Source: Alphaproteobacteria bacterium (GTDB lineage: Bacteria > Pseudomonadota > Alphaproteobacteria > UBA828). Taken from it: a stretch of DNA of 10,976 nt. The translations under genes and the position numbers were made by a program. The notes under the pieces were generated by a model. The model was not told where the DNA came from, ran no database searches, and was given only the letters and a program-made list of their open reading frames with translations. The stretch spans positions 1 through 10,976 of the forward strand of contig JAPYQV010000049.1 of assembly GCA_029937205.1 (NCBI GenBank). Direction: 5' to 3'. Positions 1-6,762 of the stretch are shown here, in pieces. Every line of letters starts with the position of its first letter. Position 1 is the stretch's first letter.

Positions 1-1
1 T

Positions 2-301
2 GGCAACCTCGTGCTCGAAAGAAAATTTGGCAAAGCTGACATGCCCTTGACCGAGAGCGGCGGCTATGGCGTGCCGCGGGAGATCGTCCTGCCGACGTCG
101 ACAATAAATTTCCTCGGTGTTGACATTGCTTGTCCAAACAATTCCACCGAATATCTGCGCCTGCTTTACGGCGATTTCGCCAAAATCGAATATACGTATG
201 TCGATGCGATAGCAGCCAATACGCGGTGCAAAGCCGATAGCGCGGCGAATCGCGACCGCACGCCGAAGAAACCGCTCCGCGCGGACGGGCCAATATCATA
301 G
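2..301 (+). CDS. LicD-like (fukutin-related) transferase, C-terminal part only
   Basis: The reading frame is open from the left window edge, so the gene begins upstream; only about the last 99 residues are present. The visible stretch has a hydrophobic beta-strand segment followed by PNNSTEYLRLLYGDF, which resembles the C-terminal signature of LicD-family proteins (PNN..EYL..LYGD). LicD proteins are nucleotidyltransferase-fold enzymes that attach phosphocholine or similar phospho-substituents to surface polysaccharides. After this signature comes a basic, low-complexity tail of about 45 residues ending at a TAG. The catalytic N-terminal half lies outside the window, so the substrate cannot be inferred. 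The neighbouring sulfotransferases fit a role in glycan decoration. The family call rests on one short motif. The first in-window GTG (position 11) is not a convincing start because the frame continues upstream of it. Confidence 0.55.
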   Translation, partial: GNLVLERKFGKADMPLTESGGYGVPREIVLPTSTINFLGVDIACPNNSTEYLRLLYGDFAKIEYTYVDAIAANTRCKADSAANRDRTPKKPLRADGPIS

Positions 302-518
302 CAAGAGGGATCATCCGCCAGCAGCGCGCTTCGATGCCTTGTAAGGCCGCCGTGTTGATTTGGGCGACCATAACGTCGTCCTTCCCGAAGCGCTGTTCGT
401 AATTTAGCTGCGCCTACACAAGGTTCGGGCGAAAAAATCGGCGGTGCGGGTATTTGCTGGCTCTGTTGCCGCGACATCGAATCGCTCGCAGCCGGCACGG
501 GCGAACTTACAATCGACT
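302..518. other. Convergent intergenic region without a recognisable gene
   Basis: This 217-bp gap separates the 3' ends of the LicD-like gene (+) and the sulfotransferase (-). Small open frames cross it on both strands, but none shows a family motif or a good ribosome site. I looked for a bidirectional terminator. A T-run is present on the minus strand (complement of the A-run near 434-439), but no compact GC-rich stem precedes it. I see nothing else that I can support. Confidence 0.5.
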
Positions 519-1271
519 CTATGCAATCCAGGCAGAGAGATCGAGGCCGGTCAAGCGTTGCGCATGTTTGATATCGTCGCTGTAGAGATCGAGGAGATAG
601 GTTCGATCTTCGGGAGAAAGCGTACGCGGGTCACTATTTTCCATCGGCACGACATACGATTGCTTTGGAAATTCCGCAAATCTGTCGACGCCGAGAAAAT
701 CGCAAACACACCCCAGAGTCTCGGTGTGGCGATTCCAGAAATCCTCGGTCCTCACGAAGAGCAGATGGTCCGGTGCAAACAGCGATAGCAGGCGCTGAAT
801 TTGCTCAGCGTAGAAGCCTCGCTCGACGTAGCTAAAGATGCGATGACAACCCGAAACCTCTGCGTTCATTATGACTCTCCGCCTGCCGTCTCGAATCGCT
901 TCGCCAAAATCCAAATCATCGTTGCCCCGCGAAACTTCCATACGCCAATGCGAATAGGCGCGCTCGACCGGATTGCGGAACATCACGATCAAACGAATCT
1001 CGGGGTTGTAGCGTTGAATCCGAAGGGCAGCCGGCCGCCAATAGGTGTAGATGGGCGTTGCTTCGCCTGCTATGCACCCGTCCGGACATGCTGAGAAGTG
1101 CTGGCGAAGTGATGAATAATCGGGGCGATTCCATGCCAGACGCTCATTGTCGAAAAAGTGTAGCTCTTTCTCCGCCGGTAGGAAGATTTTGGGATGTTGA
1201 GACAAGAATGTGTAAAGCGCGGTCGTACCGCTCTTTTGGACACCGGCGATCATGAAATCAATTCGTCGCAT
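519..1271 (-). CDS. Sulfotransferase, heparan-sulfate N-sulfotransferase (NDST)-like
   Basis: The 250-residue product should transfer a sulfonate group from PAPS to an acceptor, probably a glycan. Residues 10-17 are GVQKSGTT, the 5'-phosphosulfate-binding loop. Residues 35-41 (KELHFFD) match the family's KE.HFF segment, whose Glu is the likely catalytic base. Residues 93-111 hold the 3'-phosphate-binding element with R99 and S107 (MFRNPVERAYSHWR). The length is typical for a stand-alone bacterial sulfotransferase domain. No signal peptide or membrane segment is apparent, so it is probably cytoplasmic and acts on a precursor. I chose the ATG at 1269-1271 because it sits immediately before the RIDFMIAGVQKSGTT strand-loop. 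A TTG at 1290-1292 would add seven residues, and neither start has a strong Shine-Dalgarno sequence. It is transcribed away from the second sulfotransferase and converges on the LicD-like gene. The acceptor is unknown. Confidence 0.88.
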   Translation of the reverse strand: MRRIDFMIAGVQKSGTTALYTFLSQHPKIFLPAEKELHFFDNERLAWNRPDYSSLRQHFSACPDGCIAGEATPIYTYWRPAALRIQRYNPEIRLIVMFRNPVERAYSHWRMEVSRGNDDLDFGEAIRDGRRRVIMNAEVSGCHRIFSYVERGFYAEQIQRLLSLFAPDHLLFVRTEDFWNRHTETLGCVCDFLGVDRFAEFPKQSYVVPMENSDPRTLSPEDRTYLLDLYSDDIKHAQRLTGLDLSAWIA

Positions 1272-1523
1272 TATTCCAGTCGATTCGTCCAATAGTAACT
1301 CTGACCAATGGGCCGGATAGACGCCTCTAATATCTGTATATTAAAACACTTGAGACAGCCGAATGTCTGCAACGTTGGCGAGGCTGCATGCGCCATGTTT
1401 ATTGTTAACCTGGACGCTTGGTTCTTAGCGCACGACAACTTCTCGCGGGAACGCCCAATCTAGACTTAGTGTTTATGCATGCTTAAATACTGACGGCGGT
1501 CTGACCGGGACGAGGATAGGCTC
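1272..1523. promoter_or_regulatory. Divergent intergenic region, presumed promoters for both sulfotransferases
   Basis: The two sulfotransferase genes are transcribed outward from this roughly 250-bp, fairly AT-rich gap, so both need promoters here. On the plus strand, TAGACT (1461-1466) and TTAAAT (1483-1488), 16 bp apart, are weak matches to a -35/-10 pair (4 of 6 each) about 35 bp before the 1524 start. On the minus strand the AT-rich stretch around 1329-1345 contains TAATAT-like -10 candidates. A 5-bp inverted repeat (AGACA 1353-1357, TGTCT 1364-1368) lies beside it and may be chance. No regulator binding site could be recognised. Confidence 0.35.
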
Positions 1524-2510
1524 ATGGCAGAAAGTTCGAAGCGGCACGCGCTTGTCGTTGCCGGGATGCATCGTAGTGGTACGTCAGCCACGACCCGGGT
1601 GCTCAATCTGCTTGGTGCGGATTTGCCGAGAGAACTCATGTCTGCTTCTGGGGTTAATGCGTCAGGCTTGTGGGAATCCAGTGAATTGATAGAATTACAC
1701 AACGCGTTTTTGGCCGCGGTCGAGTCAGATTGGGCCGATCACTCGGCGATTGCAAAATCTCGCTTCAACTCGGACACGGCCAAACAATACCAAGCCAAGA
1801 TCTTGGGAATCTTGCGCCGGGATTTTTCTGAATCACGTCTTTTCGTTTTGAAAGATCCACGTATTTGCCGATTGATACCATTGTGGCTGGCGATCCTTGA
1901 TAAATTTGAAGTGGAGCCCTGCTTTGTAATACCCATTCGCAATCCTCTGGAGGTAGCCGTTTCCCTCCGGAAGCGAAATGGGTTTGTCCCCGCCCGATCG
2001 CTATTACTTTGGCTGCGCCACGTCATCGATGCCGAGAGGGAAACACGCTCTTACAAGCGTTCCTTCATCAGCTATGAAACGCTCGTTGATGACTGGGTTG
2101 GAACCGTCACCAAAATTGCCGGTGATTTACAAATCCAATGGCCGATACGCCCCGAGGACGCCAAAAACAGGGTCGATGAATTTCTCTCAGCCGAACTCAG
2201 ACACCACGTCTTCAGCCACCGCGACTTCGGGGCACGCGCCGATATTTCCGATTGGGTGAAGCGCACTTATAAGGCGTTAGTTTTATCTTCGCAGGGTAGC
2301 AAATCGAACATTTTCCCGGAAATAGACGCTGTGCGGGATGAGTTCGACAAAGCGGCGATAGCATTCGATCCAATTGTTTCGGCATGCCGCGCGCGGCTGG
2401 TGGATTTGAACGCCGGCCGGGCACAGCTGCGCAACGAACTCAAGTCCCGTAACCTCAAGATCGAACAGCTTCAAAGTGCCTTAGCAAAGACAGAAAGTAA
2501 CGTTGATTGA
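1524..2510 (+). CDS. Sulfotransferase-family protein with C-terminal coiled coil
   Basis: The 328-residue product belongs to the PAPS-dependent sulfotransferase fold but to a different branch from its divergent neighbour. Residues 14-21 are GMHRSGTS, the phosphosulfate-binding loop. KDPRICRLIPLW (110-121) is a conserved core segment, and residues 137-154 (PIRNPLEVAVSLRKRNGF) form the 3'-phosphate-binding element. A heptad pattern of mainly Leu/Ile at a/d positions spans about residues 292-320, predicting a short coiled coil that ends just before the stop. GAGG at 1512-1515, 8 nt upstream, supports the ATG. From memory, this type of sulfotransferase is often found as the N-terminal module of longer proteins that continue through a coiled coil into a glycosyltransferase. 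Here the frame stops after the coiled coil, and I see no glycosyltransferase remnant before the next gene. Likely role: sulfation of a polysaccharide; acceptor unknown. Confidence 0.83.
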   Translation: MAESSKRHALVVAGMHRSGTSATTRVLNLLGADLPRELMSASGVNASGLWESSELIELHNAFLAAVESDWADHSAIAKSRFNSDTAKQYQAKILGILRRDFSESRLFVLKDPRICRLIPLWLAILDKFEVEPCFVIPIRNPLEVAVSLRKRNGFVPARSLLLWLRHVIDAERETRSYKRSFISYETLVDDWVGTVTKIAGDLQIQWPIRPEDAKNRVDEFLSAELRHHVFSHRDFGARADISDWVKRTYKALVLSSQGSKSNIFPEIDAVRDEFDKAAIAFDPIVSACRARLVDLNAGRAQLRNELKSRNLKIEQLQSALAKTESNVD

Positions 2511-2657
2511 TTCGCGAGGGACGCGCAGAACCATTCGGCAATAAGCGGCCGCGATTGTTCTTTGTACCGCATGGCCGACGGCCCGGATATTGCGCGTCAA
2601 TAGCAGCGATTGAAAGCTGGCAGCCTGACGCCTGGTGAAATACGTCCGTTCCGCCTC
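2511..2657. other. Convergent intergenic gap, no gene
   Basis: The 147-bp gap lies between the 3' ends of the coiled-coil sulfotransferase (+) and the dienelactone hydrolase (-). It marks the boundary between the glycan-related segment and the minus-strand operon. A GGCCG-A-CGGCC palindrome lies near 2574-2584, but its 1-nt loop and lack of a following T-run make it a poor terminator. No direct repeat or integration-site-like structure was seen. Confidence 0.4.
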
Positions 2658-3359
2658 CTATGCGAGGTGTTGAGCGAAAAATTCGGATGTTCGTGTATTG
2701 GCCTCGGTGGCGGCCGCGCCGTCGAAATGTTCGCCGCCGGTGCGGGCGAAGGCGTGGTCGACATTTTTGTATGAGTGAATTGTTACACGGGTATTTCCAG
2801 CAAGCCCGTCCTTGATGGCGCTTTGCGCTTCCGGCGGGCAGAATTGATCGAGCTCGGCCAAATGCATCATGTGTGGCGCTGCTATTTTGTTCGCCTCGCC
2901 GAGCGCGTCCTGCATACCGACGCCGTAATAGCCGACGCTGGCATCGGCCATGGTGCGCGCCGCGACCAGATAGGCCAGCATGCCGCCGAGGCAATAGCCG
3001 ACCGCGCCGACCTTGCCGGAGCAGCCGACCGTGCCGCGCAATTGTTCGAGCGCGGCGCCGGCATCGGCCACGCCCTTGTCCATGTCGAAGCCCTGATAGA
3101 GGGCGAAAGCCCGGCCCCATTCGCCTTCGGTCATGTCGGAGAGCTCGATGCCAGGCTCCTGGCGCCAGAACAGATCGGGGCACAGCGCCATGTAACCCTG
3201 CGCCGCCAAGCGGTGGCAGGTTTCGCGCATGAAATAATTGATGCCGAATATTTCCTGCAAGACGATGACGCCGGCACCGCTGCCCGATTCAGGCGTTGCG
3301 AGAAAGCCTTGAAATGTTCCGCCGTCCGGCGCGGCGATATTGATCATTTTGCCCGGCAT
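2658..3359 (-). CDS. Dienelactone hydrolase family protein
   Basis: The 233-residue product is a small alpha/beta-hydrolase of the dienelactone hydrolase (carboxymethylenebutenolidase) family. The nucleophile Cys123 lies in GYCLGG, Asp171 in AELDQFCP and His202 in VDHAF. Glu36 lies in LQEIFG, the residue that activates the cysteine in this family. From memory, these positions match the numbering of the classical Pseudomonas enzyme (Cys123, Asp171, His202, Glu36), so the protein has essentially the family's standard length and an intact active site. The classical reaction opens dienelactone in chloroaromatic breakdown. No other catabolic gene is nearby, so the real substrate may be a different lactone or ester. 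No signal peptide is seen, so it is probably cytoplasmic. An AGAAGGGA ribosome site precedes the ATG at 3359. It lies 26 bp after the alkyltransferase gene and is probably the last gene of that operon. Confidence 0.92.
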   Translation of the reverse strand: MPGKMINIAAPDGGTFQGFLATPESGSGAGVIVLQEIFGINYFMRETCHRLAAQGYMALCPDLFWRQEPGIELSDMTEGEWGRAFALYQGFDMDKGVADAGAALEQLRGTVGCSGKVGAVGYCLGGMLAYLVAARTMADASVGYYGVGMQDALGEANKIAAPHMMHLAELDQFCPPEAQSAIKDGLAGNTRVTIHSYKNVDHAFARTGGEHFDGAAATEANTRTSEFFAQHLA

Positions 3360-3385
3360 TTTTTTGTTCCCTTCTGTGTTGTTCT

Positions 3386-3868
3386 TTAGAGCGCGAGCCG
3401 GCGCTCCGGCGTTTCATGTTCGAGCAGTATATTTTTTGTGGCACAGCCGTCGCCGCCCGAGAAGCCGCCGATCCAGCCGCCGGCACCGACAATGCGGTGG
3501 CACGGTACGATGATGGCGATCGGGTTGGCGCCGCAGGCGCCGCCGACGGCGCGCGGCGCGGAATCGACAGCGTGGGCGATTTCGCCGTAGCTGCGGGTTT
3601 GGCCGTAAGGCACGGCGCGCAATGCCTGCCAGACCTTTTTCCGGAACGGCGTCCCTTCGGCGCGCAGCGGCAGATCGAATTGTCTGAGCTTGCCGGCGAA
3701 ATAAGCCGCGAGCTGGCGCGCCGTTTCTGCGCCGACGCCGCGTGCCGGGCCGCCCGGCGTCGCCTTGCCGATGGCACCGAATTCAAGCAGCGTCAGGGCA
3801 TCATCGTCGACCTCGATGGTGAGCGGGCCGATGGGTGTCTCGATATGATGGCGGGCAAACCCGTTCAT
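3386..3868 (-). CDS. ogt: Methylated-DNA--[protein]-cysteine S-methyltransferase (Ogt/MGMT type)
   Basis: This 160-residue suicide repair protein moves the alkyl group from O6-alkylguanine (and O4-alkylthymine) in DNA onto its own cysteine. The active-site motif PCHRIVG is present with the acceptor Cys at residue 123. Upstream are the recognition-helix Tyr94 (TRSYGEIA), the arginine finger Arg106 in RAVGGA and Asn115 in ANPI. The C-terminal KNILLEHE helix is also typical. The N-terminal 60 residues form the usual variable domain. There is no Ada-type N-terminal regulator domain. I chose ATG 3866-3868 rather than an earlier in-frame ATG, because it is preceded by GGAGG 7 nt upstream and overlaps the stop of the upstream gene as ATGA. 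The longer form would add 36 residues of unrelated low-complexity sequence read from inside the upstream gene. The overlap implies translational coupling with the YyaL-type gene. Confidence 0.93.
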   Translation of the reverse strand: MNGFARHHIETPIGPLTIEVDDDALTLLEFGAIGKATPGGPARGVGAETARQLAAYFAGKLRQFDLPLRAEGTPFRKKVWQALRAVPYGQTRSYGEIAHAVDSAPRAVGGACGANPIAIIVPCHRIVGAGGWIGGFSGGDGCATKNILLEHETPERRLAL

Positions 3869-5922
3869 GAACTTTCCTCCGTCGGCGCCTGATCGCCCGG
3901 CTCGAGCGCGTCCTGCAACAGGGTGCGCAGCGCCGCCGCTTCGCAGACCGGCAGCGAACATGTCGGTCCGACACATAGAAAGGCGGTCGCCTTACCTTCT
4001 TGTTGGTCTTTGCCTGCGGCCGGATGACCGGGCGGTAAGGTGGCGTCCGGCGCGATGATGTTGAGTACCCGATTGGGCAAACTGAGCGAGAACACAGTGC
4101 GAATCATGGCGTCGGTTTCGGCCTCGCCGCGCTTGCCGACGATGACGATCTGCAGGGCGCTGTGCAGCAGATCGGAATTGTTGATCAGGGTCGGGATCGG
4201 CGCGAAGCGTTCGCCGATTTCACCGGAGAAGGCACGCACCAGATCATTGGCGCGTTCGAGATAGGCATCCTCGGCGGTCAGATGATAGAGCCTAGCGAGC
4301 ACACCGACCAGGGTGCCGTTGCCCGACGGCGTGGCGTTGTCATGCACCGGCTTGCTGCGGGCGATCAATTTTTCACCGCTCTCGGGGCTGTAGAAATAGC
4401 CGCCCTCGTCCGCGTCCCAGAAATCGCTGTCGAGAATTTGCACCCAGGCCCGGGCGCGCTCGAGGAAGAGCGGCTCGCCGCTGACCTCGTACATCATCAG
4501 CGCGGCGCGCGACATTTCGGCGTAATCGTCGAGGAATTCGACCTTCTTGACTTGACCGTGACGGGCCGAGTGGCAGAGGCGCGTCCCCTGTGCCATATCA
4601 CCGGTGATATAATCCCAGGCGCGGCGCGCCGCGGCCAACCAATCGGGCCGCTCGAAGACAGCGGCGGCCAAGGCCAGTGCCGAAATCATCATGCCGTTCC
4701 AATCGGCCAGCACCTTATCGTCCCAGCTCGGCCACTCGCGTTTGATGCGCACGGCCAAGAGCGTCTCACGCAGCGGCCTCAATATGGCCTCGTCCGGCAT
4801 GCCGCCCTCGGGCGCGCGGCCGAGGCGGTTGAGTATGGTGCTGCCTTCGAAATTACCGTGCGGGGTGACATCATAGACGGATTTAAATGCCTCGGCATCG
4901 GCGCCGAGCAGGCTATCGATTTCGCTTTCCTGCCAGACGTAAAAGCGCCCCTCCTCACCTTCCGAATCGGCATCGTAGGCGCTGGCGAAGGCGCCCTCCC
5001 CGGTCAGCATTTCACGCAACAGCCATTCCACCGTCTCTTCAGCGCGCTGTTTGAAGAGCGGCTCGCGCGTGTCCTGCCAGAGATGGCACAGCAATTCGAG
5101 AATCTGCGCATTGTCGTAGAGCATTTTTTCGAAATGCGGCACCAGCCAGCGCTCGTCGGTGGAGTAGCGCGAATAGCCGCCGCCGAGATGGTCGTATATG
5201 CCGCCTTCGCTCATCTGCCGCGCCGACAGTATGACGGCGGTGCGCATCAGTTCGGAGCCGGTGCGCTTATGGTTGCGCCACAGCAGGTCGAGGATCGGCA
5301 CCTGGGGAAATTTCGGCGCGCCGCCAATGCCGCCGTGGCGCGGATCGACCTCGCGCAACAGGGTCTGGCCGATATTCTCGATCTGCTTTTCCTCGATATC
5401 GCCGCCCGGATTGTTGTCCGCTAGTTTGCGCAAGGCATCAACCATGTTGGTCTGGTTCTTGCGCACCGCTTCGGGCTCGTTCACAAAGGCGCCGTGGATT
5501 TGCCTGAGCACATCGCGAAAGCCCGGCCGGCCATATTTTGCGTCGCGCGGGAAATAGGTGCCGCCCCAGAACGGCTCGCCGTCGGGGGTGAGAAACATGG
5601 TGAGCGGCCAGCCGCCCTGCTGCCCCATCAGCGAAATGGCGCGCTGATAGATGGCGTCAAGATCGGGGCGCTCCTCGCGATCGACTTTGATGTTGACGAA
5701 CAGCTCGTTCATCAGCTCGGCGGTCTCGTTGTGCTCAAAACTTTCATGCGCCATAACGTGGCACCAGTGGCATGACGAATAGCCGACGGAGAGCAGGATT
5801 GGCTTGCCGGCCTGTTTGGCTTCGGCCAAGGCGTCCGGCCCCCAGGCGCGCCAATGCACGGGATTGTCGCGGTGTTGCTGCAAGTAGGGGCTGGATTCTT
5901 CGCCCAGTAAATTTCCGCTCAT
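3865..5922 (-). CDS. Thioredoxin-domain protein of the YyaL/SSP411 (DUF255) family
   Basis: The 685-residue product has the two-part structure of this family. An N-terminal thioredoxin-like domain (about residues 1-165) opens with the hallmark SPYLQQHRDNPVHW, and carries a CHWC redox motif at residues 51-54 and the conserved REERPDLD segment at 82-89. The rest is a long alpha-helical (alpha/alpha)6 region like those of six-hairpin glycosidases and N-acylglucosamine epimerases, with motifs such as LGGGYSRYSTDERWLVPHFEKMLYDN and DDYAEM. The length is normal for the family (about 650-700). The biochemical function is not established; the mammalian homologue is SPATA20. No signal peptide is visible, so it is probably cytoplasmic. 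An AGGGA site lies shortly before the ATG at 5922. It is the first gene of a minus-strand operon and its TGA overlaps the ATG of the alkyltransferase. Large open frames antisense to it are by-products of its GC-rich codon use. Confidence 0.95.
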   Translation of the reverse strand: MSGNLLGEESSPYLQQHRDNPVHWRAWGPDALAEAKQAGKPILLSVGYSSCHWCHVMAHESFEHNETAELMNELFVNIKVDREERPDLDAIYQRAISLMGQQGGWPLTMFLTPDGEPFWGGTYFPRDAKYGRPGFRDVLRQIHGAFVNEPEAVRKNQTNMVDALRKLADNNPGGDIEEKQIENIGQTLLREVDPRHGGIGGAPKFPQVPILDLLWRNHKRTGSELMRTAVILSARQMSEGGIYDHLGGGYSRYSTDERWLVPHFEKMLYDNAQILELLCHLWQDTREPLFKQRAEETVEWLLREMLTGEGAFASAYDADSEGEEGRFYVWQESEIDSLLGADAEAFKSVYDVTPHGNFEGSTILNRLGRAPEGGMPDEAILRPLRETLLAVRIKREWPSWDDKVLADWNGMMISALALAAAVFERPDWLAAARRAWDYITGDMAQGTRLCHSARHGQVKKVEFLDDYAEMSRAALMMYEVSGEPLFLERARAWVQILDSDFWDADEGGYFYSPESGEKLIARSKPVHDNATPSGNGTLVGVLARLYHLTAEDAYLERANDLVRAFSGEIGERFAPIPTLINNSDLLHSALQIVIVGKRGEAETDAMIRTVFSLSLPNRVLNIIAPDATLPPGHPAAGKDQQEGKATAFLCVGPTCSLPVCEAAALRTLLQDALEPGDQAPTEESS

Positions 5923-6036
5923 TCGTTCCCTGCCAAATTGGTTTTCAAGTTGGTTTTATTGCAGCCGCATCCAAACGTGAATATATATGGAATATGCGCT
6001 CAAGCCAGTTGAACTGCGCTGTTTTGGGGAAACGTC
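5923..6036. promoter_or_regulatory. Divergent promoter region between the YyaL-type operon and the small-protein/ferredoxin pair
   Basis: This 114-bp gap is markedly richer in A+T than its flanks and must serve two outward-facing transcription units. On the plus strand, TTGCAG (5959-5964) and TATATA (5982-5987), 17 bp apart, form a plausible -35/-10 pair. On the minus strand, TATATT within the same AT-rich core (complement near 5980-5987) is a 5/6 match to a -10 box, so the two promoters may overlap. TTGGTTTT occurs twice, 12 bp apart (5938-5945 and 5950-5957), which could be an operator or chance. All of this is consensus matching only. Confidence 0.35.
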
Positions 6037-6291
6037 ATGAAACTGACCATTGATATTGATTGCACACCGGAAGAGGCGCGCGCCTTTTTCGGCCTGCCGG
6101 ACCTCGGCAAGGCGCAACAGGCGGCCATGGACGCCATGGCCGAGCGTATGCGCGAGGCGGTTGGCGAGGTTGACGCCGCCGAGCTGTTGAAAGGCTGGCT
6201 GCCGGGTGGGGTGAAGAGCCTGGAAGAGCTGCAAAAAACATTTTGGGCCGGATTCACTGGCTCGGCAAAGCCAAAAGAGGACGATAGGTGA
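6037..6291 (+). CDS. Small conserved alphaproteobacterial protein, DUF6489-like
   Basis: This 84-residue acidic protein begins with a short beta-like segment (MKLTIDIDCTPEEARAFFGLPDL), followed by an amphipathic helix rich in Ala, Met and Glu and a C-terminal half containing KGWLPGGVKSLEELQKTFWAGF. From memory this resembles the uncharacterised family DUF6489 of alphaproteobacteria; I cannot confirm the accession. The layout is also loosely phasin-like. No catalytic motif, signal peptide or membrane segment is seen. GGGGAAA lies just before the ATG. Its TGA overlaps the GTG of the ferredoxin gene, so the two are probably translated together and may act together. The function is unknown. Confidence 0.8.
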   Translation: MKLTIDIDCTPEEARAFFGLPDLGKAQQAAMDAMAERMREAVGEVDAAELLKGWLPGGVKSLEELQKTFWAGFTGSAKPKEDDR

Positions 6292-6668
6292 GCGCCGCGC
6301 GACCGTTTTACCGTAGCCACGTTTTTTGCTGCATCAACAAGCGGGCGGACGGTCATAGCCGTGGTTGCTGCGAGAGTCATGGTGCGAGTAAACTGCGCGG
6401 CCATTTGAAGGCGCGGGTCAAGATGCTGGGCATCGAGGGTGTGCGCATCAACGCGTCGCAATGCCTCGACCGATGCGAACTCGGCCCGACCATGGTGATC
6501 TATCCGGAGGGCGATTGGTATACCTACCGGACCACAGAGGATTTGGACGAAATCCTTGAACGCCGTATTCTGAAAGGCGAACAGGTCGAGCGCCTGATGT
6601 TGCACCCGGAGCAAAGCGAGCCCGACGAGGCGCGCATTAACGGCAAAATCGGCCGCGTAGCAGAATAG
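6288..6668 (+). CDS. Thioredoxin-like [2Fe-2S] ferredoxin domain protein
   Basis: This 126-residue protein matches the thioredoxin-fold [2Fe-2S] ferredoxin family (as in Aquifex Fd and the NuoE C-terminal region). By alignment with the family pattern HVFVC...GCC...C-x3-C, the likely cluster ligands are Cys15, Cys28, Cys59 and Cys63. Both Cys15 and Cys28 are preceded by an extra cysteine (Cys14, Cys27). The segment GPTMVIYPEGDWYTYRTTEDLDEIL (residues 66-90) is the characteristic C-terminal strand-helix. It presumably carries one electron in the cytoplasm; the partner is unknown. The start is GTG 6288-6290, overlapping the preceding stop as GTGA, with AGAGGA about 6 nt upstream. The C-terminal 25 residues are charged and may be disordered. 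The overlap with the DUF6489-like gene suggests a shared role. Confidence 0.9.
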   Translation: MSAARPFYRSHVFCCINKRADGHSRGCCESHGASKLRGHLKARVKMLGIEGVRINASQCLDRCELGPTMVIYPEGDWYTYRTTEDLDEILERRILKGEQVERLMLHPEQSEPDEARINGKIGRVAE

Positions 6669-6762
6669 GCGCTATCCGGCGCGGCGGCGGCCGACGGAGT
6701 CCCTTGGTGGATGCCTTATCGGCTCCCTTAGATTAATTTAGAATGACGAGGCACTTCGCCAG
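6669..6762 (+). promoter_or_regulatory. Probable mnmE promoter/leader
   Basis: The 94-bp gap has a GC-rich first half and an AT-rich second half. TAGAAT at 6739-6744 matches the -10 consensus at 5 of 6 positions, but the -35 position 17 bp upstream (TTATCG, 6716-6721) is poor. GAGG at 6748-6751 is the likely mnmE ribosome site, with a rather long 11-nt spacing. No terminator hairpin with a T-run was found for the ferredoxin gene, so read-through into mnmE is possible. Confidence 0.3.

Noticed and set aside
166..498. 110-codon minus-strand frame opposite the LicD-like 3' end
   Set aside because: It has no recognisable motif, overlaps the LicD-like coding sequence antisense, and has no supporting ribosome site or neighbour.
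444..788. 114-codon plus-strand frame
   Set aside because: Most of it is antisense to the first sulfotransferase and the translation looks random.
1353..1368. AGACA/TGTCT inverted repeat between the sulfotransferases
   Set aside because: A 5-bp arm is expected by chance at this length, so I mention it only within the promoter region.
2511..2657. Possible glycosyltransferase remnant after the coiled-coil sulfotransferase
   Set aside because: No frame continues with recognisable motifs and the gap is only 147 bp, so a decayed fusion partner cannot be supported.
2455..3183. 242-codon minus-strand frame
   Set aside because: It overlaps the dienelactone hydrolase in another frame and is Arg/Gly-rich low-complexity, typical of an out-of-frame reading.
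3869..3976. 36-residue N-terminal extension of the alkyltransferase
   Set aside because: It would be read inside the upstream gene and has no homology-like features; the ATGA overlap with GGAGG marks the downstream ATG as the start.
4162..5424. 420-codon open frame on the plus strand
   Set aside because: It is entirely antisense to the YyaL-type gene, whose motifs are unmistakable. The translation has no family motif and reflects GC-rich codon bias.
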